Assembly: GCA_905215205.1 (NCBI GenBank) | Contig: CAJMPK010000039.1 | Location: forward strand, 1 to 10,732 | Direction: 5' to 3' | DNA from: an uncultured bacterium | GTDB lineage: Bacteria; Actinomycetota; Coriobacteriia; Coriobacteriales; Coriobacteriaceae | DNA: 10,732 nucleotides | Part shown: piece by piece, positions 6,701 to 10,732 of the stretch | Layout of the letters: every line of letters begins with the position of its first letter | Numbering within the stretch: the first letter of the stretch is position 1 | The notes under the pieces: generated by a model | Seen by the model: the letters and a program-made list of their open reading frames with translations, nothing else | The model's database searches: none | Told to the model about the DNA's origin: nothing | Translations under genes and position numbers: made by a program

Positions 6701-6799
6701 CTGGGTAAGGACGCCTGTAACAGAATGGAAACATTACTTTTACACAATAAAGTGGCATTACTGCATAAAGTAATAGAAATACGCATAAATATGGATAAA

Positions 6800-6842
6800 T
6801 GGACAAAGTAAAAGAAAAGTTGAAATAATCGCCACTTTTCTT
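6800..6842 (+). promoter_or_regulatory. Promoter of livK2 with a 9-bp inverted repeat centred on the -10
   Basis: TGGACA (6800-6805; five of six to TTGACA) and AATAAT (6824-6829; five of six to TATAAT) are 18 bp apart. TG at 6821-6822 makes an extended -10 (TGaAATAAT). The perfect inverted repeat AAGAAAAGT (6812-6820) / ACTTTTCTT (6834-6842) brackets the -10, with one arm in the spacer and one over the expected start of transcription near 6836. This is a classic place for a repressor operator. The preceding 6720-6800 stretch is strongly A/T-rich with repeated CATTACT (6732-6738, 6756-6762) and CATAAA/GATAAA words. Confidence 0.5.
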
Positions 6843-6868
6843 AACTAAAGCGTCTACTATTTTGCGAA

Positions 6869-6914
6869 CGCCGAACACGGCGAAGGATGGCCTGTCGGGT
6901 AACCGAAACCCGAC
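6869..6914 (+). other. Two small hairpins in the livK2 leader
   Basis: CGCCG-aaca-CGGCG (6869-6882) and GTCGGGT-aaccgaa-ACCCGAC (6894-6914) are perfect 5-bp and 7-bp stems in the roughly 100-nt leader between the predicted promoter and the ribosome site at 6925-6929. Neither has a T-tract, so they are not terminators. They may stabilise the mRNA or modulate translation. I do not recognise a riboswitch class. Confidence 0.35.
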
Positions 6915-6935
6915 GAGATTTGAGAGGAGAGCCGC

Positions 6936-8123
6936 ATGTCGAGCCTCACCGGTAAGTCATTGAACCCTGTTATGAATCGCAGGAGCGTTATCGCGAGCGC
7001 AGCAGGTCTGGGGGCGATGTCCATTCTAGCTGGCTGCTCCTCCAACGGCGGCGACAGCGGTTCCGCTTCGGGCGACGCTTCGTTTAAGATCGGCACCATC
7101 GGCCCGCTGACCGGCGCCAACGCGTCCTACGGCAAGTCCGTTACCCAGGGCGTCGAGCTTGGCTGCAAGGATTTCTCGACCAAGGAGCTGCCGCTTGCCA
7201 GCAAGGCCGAGGATGATCAGGCCGATGGCGAGAAGGCCGTCAACGCCTTGAATACCCTGCTCGACTGGGGCATGCAGGCCCTCGTCGGCCCGACCACCAC
7301 GGGTGCGTCGGTTGCCGTTGCCGCAGAGTGCGGTAACGACCCCAAGACGTTCATGATCACCCCGTCCGCGTCCTCCGAGGACGTCACCGACGGCAAGGAT
7401 TGCGTCTTCCAGGTTTGCTTTACCGACCCCAACCAGGGTGTTAATGCTGCCAAGTTTTTGGCAGAGAAGTACGCGGACGAGAAGTTCTTTGTCTTCTATA
7501 ACGCCGCAGATGCCTATAGCTCGGGTATTGCTGATGCCTTCAAGGCGCAGGCTGTCGAGTCTAAGCTTGAGATTGTCGCCGAGAAGACCTTTAAGGATGA
7601 CTCCGCCACGAGCTTTACCAACCAGCTGACCAAGGCCAAGGAGGCCGGCGCCACCATGATTTTCGCGCCGATCTACTATACCCCCGCAACCGTCCTGCTC
7701 AAGACCGCCAAGGATATGGGCTACGACGTCAAGATGATGGGTTGCGACGGCATGGACGGCATCCTGGGCGTTGAGGGCTTCGATACCTCTCTTGCCGAGG
7801 GCCTGCTGCTCATGACCCCGTTCTCCGCCGACGACGAGAAGAACGCCGACTTCGTCAACGCTTACAAAGATAAGTACGGCGATACCCCCGACCAGTTTGC
7901 CGCCGACGCCTACGACGGCGTGCATGCTGTGGTCGAGGCTCTCAAGGAGGCCGGCCTGGGTGTCGACGCCGACCCCACCGAGGTCGCCGAGAAGCTGCCC
8001 AAGGCTATGCTCAAGATTACCGTTGACGGTCTGACCGGCAAGCTCACCTGGAACGATAAGGGTCAGGTCCAGAAGGACCCGACGGCGTACGTCATCACCG
8101 ACGGCAAGTACGTACAGGCCTAA
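6936..8123 (+). CDS. livK: Branched-chain amino-acid type ABC transporter substrate-binding lipoprotein, copy 2
   Basis: A 395-residue LivJ/LivK-family binding protein, a tandem paralogue of the preceding copy. It has a twin-arginine signal (NRRSVIAS, R15-R16), a hydrophobic stretch and lipobox LAGC with C34 lipid-modified, then a Gly/Ser linker. The mature region starts FKIGTIGPLTG; TPSASS lies at 142-147. The pocket segment reads GCDGMDG (269-275), Cys where copy 1 has Thr, and the region before TPSASS has a short insertion (ECGNDPKTF). These differences could change ligand preference. Start ATG 6936 follows AGGAG by 6 nt; an in-frame ATG at 6972 lies just before the twin-arginine motif but lacks as good a site. 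Its own promoter and leader precede it, and livH, livM and livG follow in the same direction, so it is probably the main binding protein of that operon. Confidence 0.93.
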   Translation: MSSLTGKSLNPVMNRRSVIASAAGLGAMSILAGCSSNGGDSGSASGDASFKIGTIGPLTGANASYGKSVTQGVELGCKDFSTKELPLASKAEDDQADGEKAVNALNTLLDWGMQALVGPTTTGASVAVAAECGNDPKTFMITPSASSEDVTDGKDCVFQVCFTDPNQGVNAAKFLAEKYADEKFFVFYNAADAYSSGIADAFKAQAVESKLEIVAEKTFKDDSATSFTNQLTKAKEAGATMIFAPIYYTPATVLLKTAKDMGYDVKMMGCDGMDGILGVEGFDTSLAEGLLLMTPFSADDEKNADFVNAYKDKYGDTPDQFAADAYDGVHAVVEALKEAGLGVDADPTEVAEKLPKAMLKITVDGLTGKLTWNDKGQVQKDPTAYVITDGKYVQA

Positions 8124-8154
8124 TTGGCCGCCTTACATAGAGCGGTTTTGATCC

Positions 8155-8216
8155 CAAGCAGGGGAGGTTTTGGCCTTCCCTGCTTGCTTGGTATCTAGGG
8201 ACAATGTAACGTCCCT
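8155..8216 (+). other. Tandem hairpins between livK2 and livH (mRNA-stabilising or attenuating element)
   Basis: The first hairpin pairs 8155-8167 with 8174-8186: 13 bp with a single G-U and a 6-nt loop (ttttgg). The second pairs AGGGAC (8197-8202) with GTCCCT (8211-8216) around 8 nt and runs into GTTTC. Neither has a full T-tract, so complete termination is unlikely. In binding-protein operons such structures commonly protect the upstream mRNA and lower permease expression; that role is inferred. A minor CCGC/GCGG stem followed by TTTT (8128-8149) precedes them. Confidence 0.55.
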
Positions 8217-8262
8217 GTTTCATACATTAACTGGAAACCTATTCGAAAGGGGGATGTGGAAC

Positions 8263-9144
8263 ATGACGGTCTTTATCCAATACCTGGTCAACGGCCTGTC
8301 CATGGGCAGCGTCTACGCCATCATCGCGTTGGGCTACACCATGGTCTACGGTATCGCCAAGATGCTCAACTTCGCTCACGGCGATGTCATCATGGTCGGT
8401 GCCTATGTCTCGTTCTGCGCCACGTCGTATCTCGGCCTCCCGGGCTGGGCATCTGTAGTTCTCTCTTGCGTTGCCTGCACGGTTCTCGGTGTTCTCATTG
8501 AGGGTCTGGCCTATAAGCCGCTGCGCCAAGCAGGCCCGCTGGCCGTTCTGATCACGGCTATCGGCGTGTCTTATTTCCTGCAGAACGCCGCGCAGCTTCT
8601 GTGGGGTGCCACGCCCAAGAACTTCACTTCGCTCGTCACCTTCCAGGTGCCGGAGTTCTTGGCCAAGTTCAACGTAAGTGCCGTCTCGCTCGTCACCATC
8701 GTCGCCTGCCTGGTTATCATGGCCGGTCTGATGTTCTTTACAGGTAAGACCAAGATGGGCAAAGCCATGCGCGCCGTGTCCGAGGACAAGGCCGCCGCTC
8801 AGCTCATGGGCATCAACGTCAACCGCACGATCTCGATGACGTTTGCCATCGGCTCTGCCCTTGCCGCCATCGCCGGCGTGCTGCTGTGCTCCTACTCGCC
8901 GGTGCTGCAGCCCACGACGGGTGCCATGCCTGGCATCAAGGCCTTCGACGCCGCCGTCTTCGGTGGCATCGGCTCCATCCCCGGTGCCTTTGTCGGTGGC
9001 ATTCTCATCGGCATCATCGAGGCGATGGCGCAGGCCTACATTTCCACGAGCCTTGCCAACTCCATCGTCTTTGGTGTTTTGATCATCGTCCTGCTCGTCA
9101 AGCCTGCCGGCCTCTTGGGCAAGTACGTCCCCGAGAAGGTGTAG
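8263..9144 (+). CDS. livH: Branched-chain amino-acid ABC transporter permease LivH
   Basis: A 293-residue integral membrane permease, close to the usual family length of about 300. Eight or so hydrophobic segments are visible. Family hallmarks are NGLSMGSVYAIIALGYTMVYG (10-30), the LNFAHGD-MVGAY segment (35-48), and the cytoplasmic ATPase-coupling loop GKAMRAVSEDKAAAQLMGI (166-184). A GIKAFDAAVFGGIGSIPGA stretch (224-242) follows. It forms the transmembrane channel with LivM. ATG 8263 is chosen because the strong AAAGGGGG site (8246-8253) ends 9 nt before it; an in-frame ATG at 8254 abuts that site and a further upstream ATG at 8170 lies inside the leader hairpin. Its TAG stop is directly followed by the GTG of livM, showing tight coupling. 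Confidence 0.95.
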   Translation: MTVFIQYLVNGLSMGSVYAIIALGYTMVYGIAKMLNFAHGDVIMVGAYVSFCATSYLGLPGWASVVLSCVACTVLGVLIEGLAYKPLRQAGPLAVLITAIGVSYFLQNAAQLLWGATPKNFTSLVTFQVPEFLAKFNVSAVSLVTIVACLVIMAGLMFFTGKTKMGKAMRAVSEDKAAAQLMGINVNRTISMTFAIGSALAAIAGVLLCSYSPVLQPTTGAMPGIKAFDAAVFGGIGSIPGAFVGGILIGIIEAMAQAYISTSLANSIVFGVLIIVLLVKPAGLLGKYVPEKV

Positions 9145-10222
9145 GTGAGCGTTATGAAGTTTCTTAAAGACAAGCAGACGCGTCACGACTTTGTCACGTA
9201 CGCCATGTGCCTTGTGGCGTTTGCCATCGTGTTCTTTATGCAGTCCAACCACATGATTCCGCGCATGATCGCCGGTCAGCTGGTTCCCATCACGGCCTAT
9301 ATCGTCATGGCCATTTCCCTTAACCTCGTCGTCGGCATCGCGGGCGACTTGTCGCTGGGCCACGCGGGCTTTATGAGTGTCGGCGCCTATACGGGAATCG
9401 TCACCGCCGTCGCGCTGGAGAGCGCCGTTCCCTCCGATCCGGTGCGCCTTATCATCAGTATCGTGGTCGGCGCCATCGCTGCCGCCATCCTGGGCTTCTT
9501 GATTGGCATCCCGGTCCTTCGTCTGAGCGGCGATTACCTGGCTATCGTGACGCTGGCCTTTGGCGAGATTATCAAGGAGATCGTCACCTGCCTCATTGTG
9601 GGCGTCGATTCCCGCGGCCTGCATGTGATCTTTAACATCACGGGTAACTCCACGATCGATGACTTGCACCTGCTCGAGGACGGCACCGCCATCATCAAGG
9701 GCGCCCAGGGCGCCTCGGGCGTGTCGACGTACTCGACCTTCCTCGCCGGTGCCATCCTGGTCATGGTCGCACTCGTGATCGTGCTCAACCTGGTTCGCAG
9801 CCGTACCGGCCGTGCCATTATGGCCGTGCGCGATAACAAGATTGCAGCCGAGTCCGTAGGCATCTCCGTCACCCAGTACCGCATGATCGCCTTCGTGGTT
9901 TCCGCTGCCCTCGCCGGTGCTGCCGGAGCTCTCTTCGGCGGTAACTTCTCGCAGCTCTCCGCCACTAAGTTCGACTTCAACACGTCGATTCTCATTCTGG
10001 TGTTCGTGGTCCTGGGCGGTCTGGGCAACATGCGCGGCTCCGTCATCGCGGCGGCGTTGCTCACGGTGCTTCCCGAGCTGCTCCGTCAGTTCTCGGACTA
10101 CCGTATGCTCATCTACGCCATTGTGCTGATTCTGGTCATGATCTTTACTAACAACCCGCAGCTTAAAGCGTTCTTCGGCCGCATTAAGGACCGCTTTACT
10201 TCTAAGAAGGAGGTGGCAGCCG

Positions 10223-10233
<11 letters not shown>
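9145..10233 (+). CDS. livM: Branched-chain amino-acid ABC transporter permease LivM
   Basis: A 362-residue membrane permease and partner of LivH. Hallmarks are SLNLVVGIAGDLSLGHAGFMSVGAY (58-82), LRLSGDYLAIVTLAFGEI (125-142), the coupling loop SRTGRAIMAVRDNKIAAESVGIS (219-241), and GGLGNMRGS (291-299). Between about residues 151 and 195 there is an extracytoplasmic loop containing NITGNSTIDDLHLLEDG, longer than the short TGGxxG loop I remember for typical LivM. The C-terminus is basic and cytoplasmic. Two starts are possible: GTG 9145, right after the livH stop with GAAGG 5 nt upstream, or ATG 9154 with AGGTGA 5 nt upstream; I give the longer form, and the difference is three residues. The gene end overlaps livG by 11 nt. 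Confidence 0.94.

Positions 10234-10732
<499 letters not shown>

Noticed and set aside
6720..6935. Possible riboswitch or T-box in the livK2 leader
   Set aside because: Only two small simple hairpins are present; I see no T-box sequence (TGGNACCGCG-like) and no terminator before the start codon.
7026..7925. A 299-codon minus-strand open frame opposite livK2
   Set aside because: It is an antisense mirror of a well-supported gene; a similar one opposite livK1 reflects the shared paralogue sequence, not a conserved antisense gene.

Overview
The window looks like chromosomal DNA from a high-GC, anaerobic gut actinobacterium. Coriobacteriia, and Collinsella or a close relative, is my best guess. 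This is an inference from codon use (strong C/G at third positions in most genes), twin-arginine lipoprotein signals on the solute-binding proteins, and the gene families present; no 16S or other marker gene is in view.

Layout. (1) Positions 1-2536, minus strand: a compact three-gene unit transcribed leftwards. It encodes an FHA-domain protein, an SPFH-domain protein with a C-terminal zinc ribbon (YdjI-like), and a four-helix membrane protein that runs off the left edge. The genes are 13-19 nt apart or overlap by one base. They look less GC-rich than the rest of the window, which suggests accessory or transferred DNA. (2) Positions 2537-2938: a gene-free stretch with a perfect inverted repeat upstream of the FHA gene, a pair of related palindromes that look like a REP-type element, and a strong terminator. 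(3) Positions 2939-5246, minus strand: a short-chain dehydrogenase resembling the bile-acid enzyme BaiA, then, separated by a terminator, homoserine dehydrogenase (hom) with its ACT domain. (4) Positions 5498-10732, plus strand: a branched-chain (or related) amino-acid ABC transporter locus. It has two tandem paralogous lipoprotein binding proteins (livK-type), permeases LivH and LivM, and the start of ATPase LivG, which runs off the right edge. LivF presumably follows outside the window.

How the genes work together. The two binding proteins probably feed one LivHM-LivGF membrane complex. Each has its own leader region; the second has the best promoter in the window, with a perfect 9-bp inverted repeat centred on its -10 element. 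A very stable hairpin plus a second one lie between livK2 and livH, a position typical of elements that keep binding-protein mRNA more abundant than permease mRNA. Hom feeds threonine, methionine and (through threonine) isoleucine synthesis and is divergent from the transporter, so the pair may share an amino-acid theme. The FHA/SPFH/membrane unit appears functionally unrelated and is the least understood part of the window.
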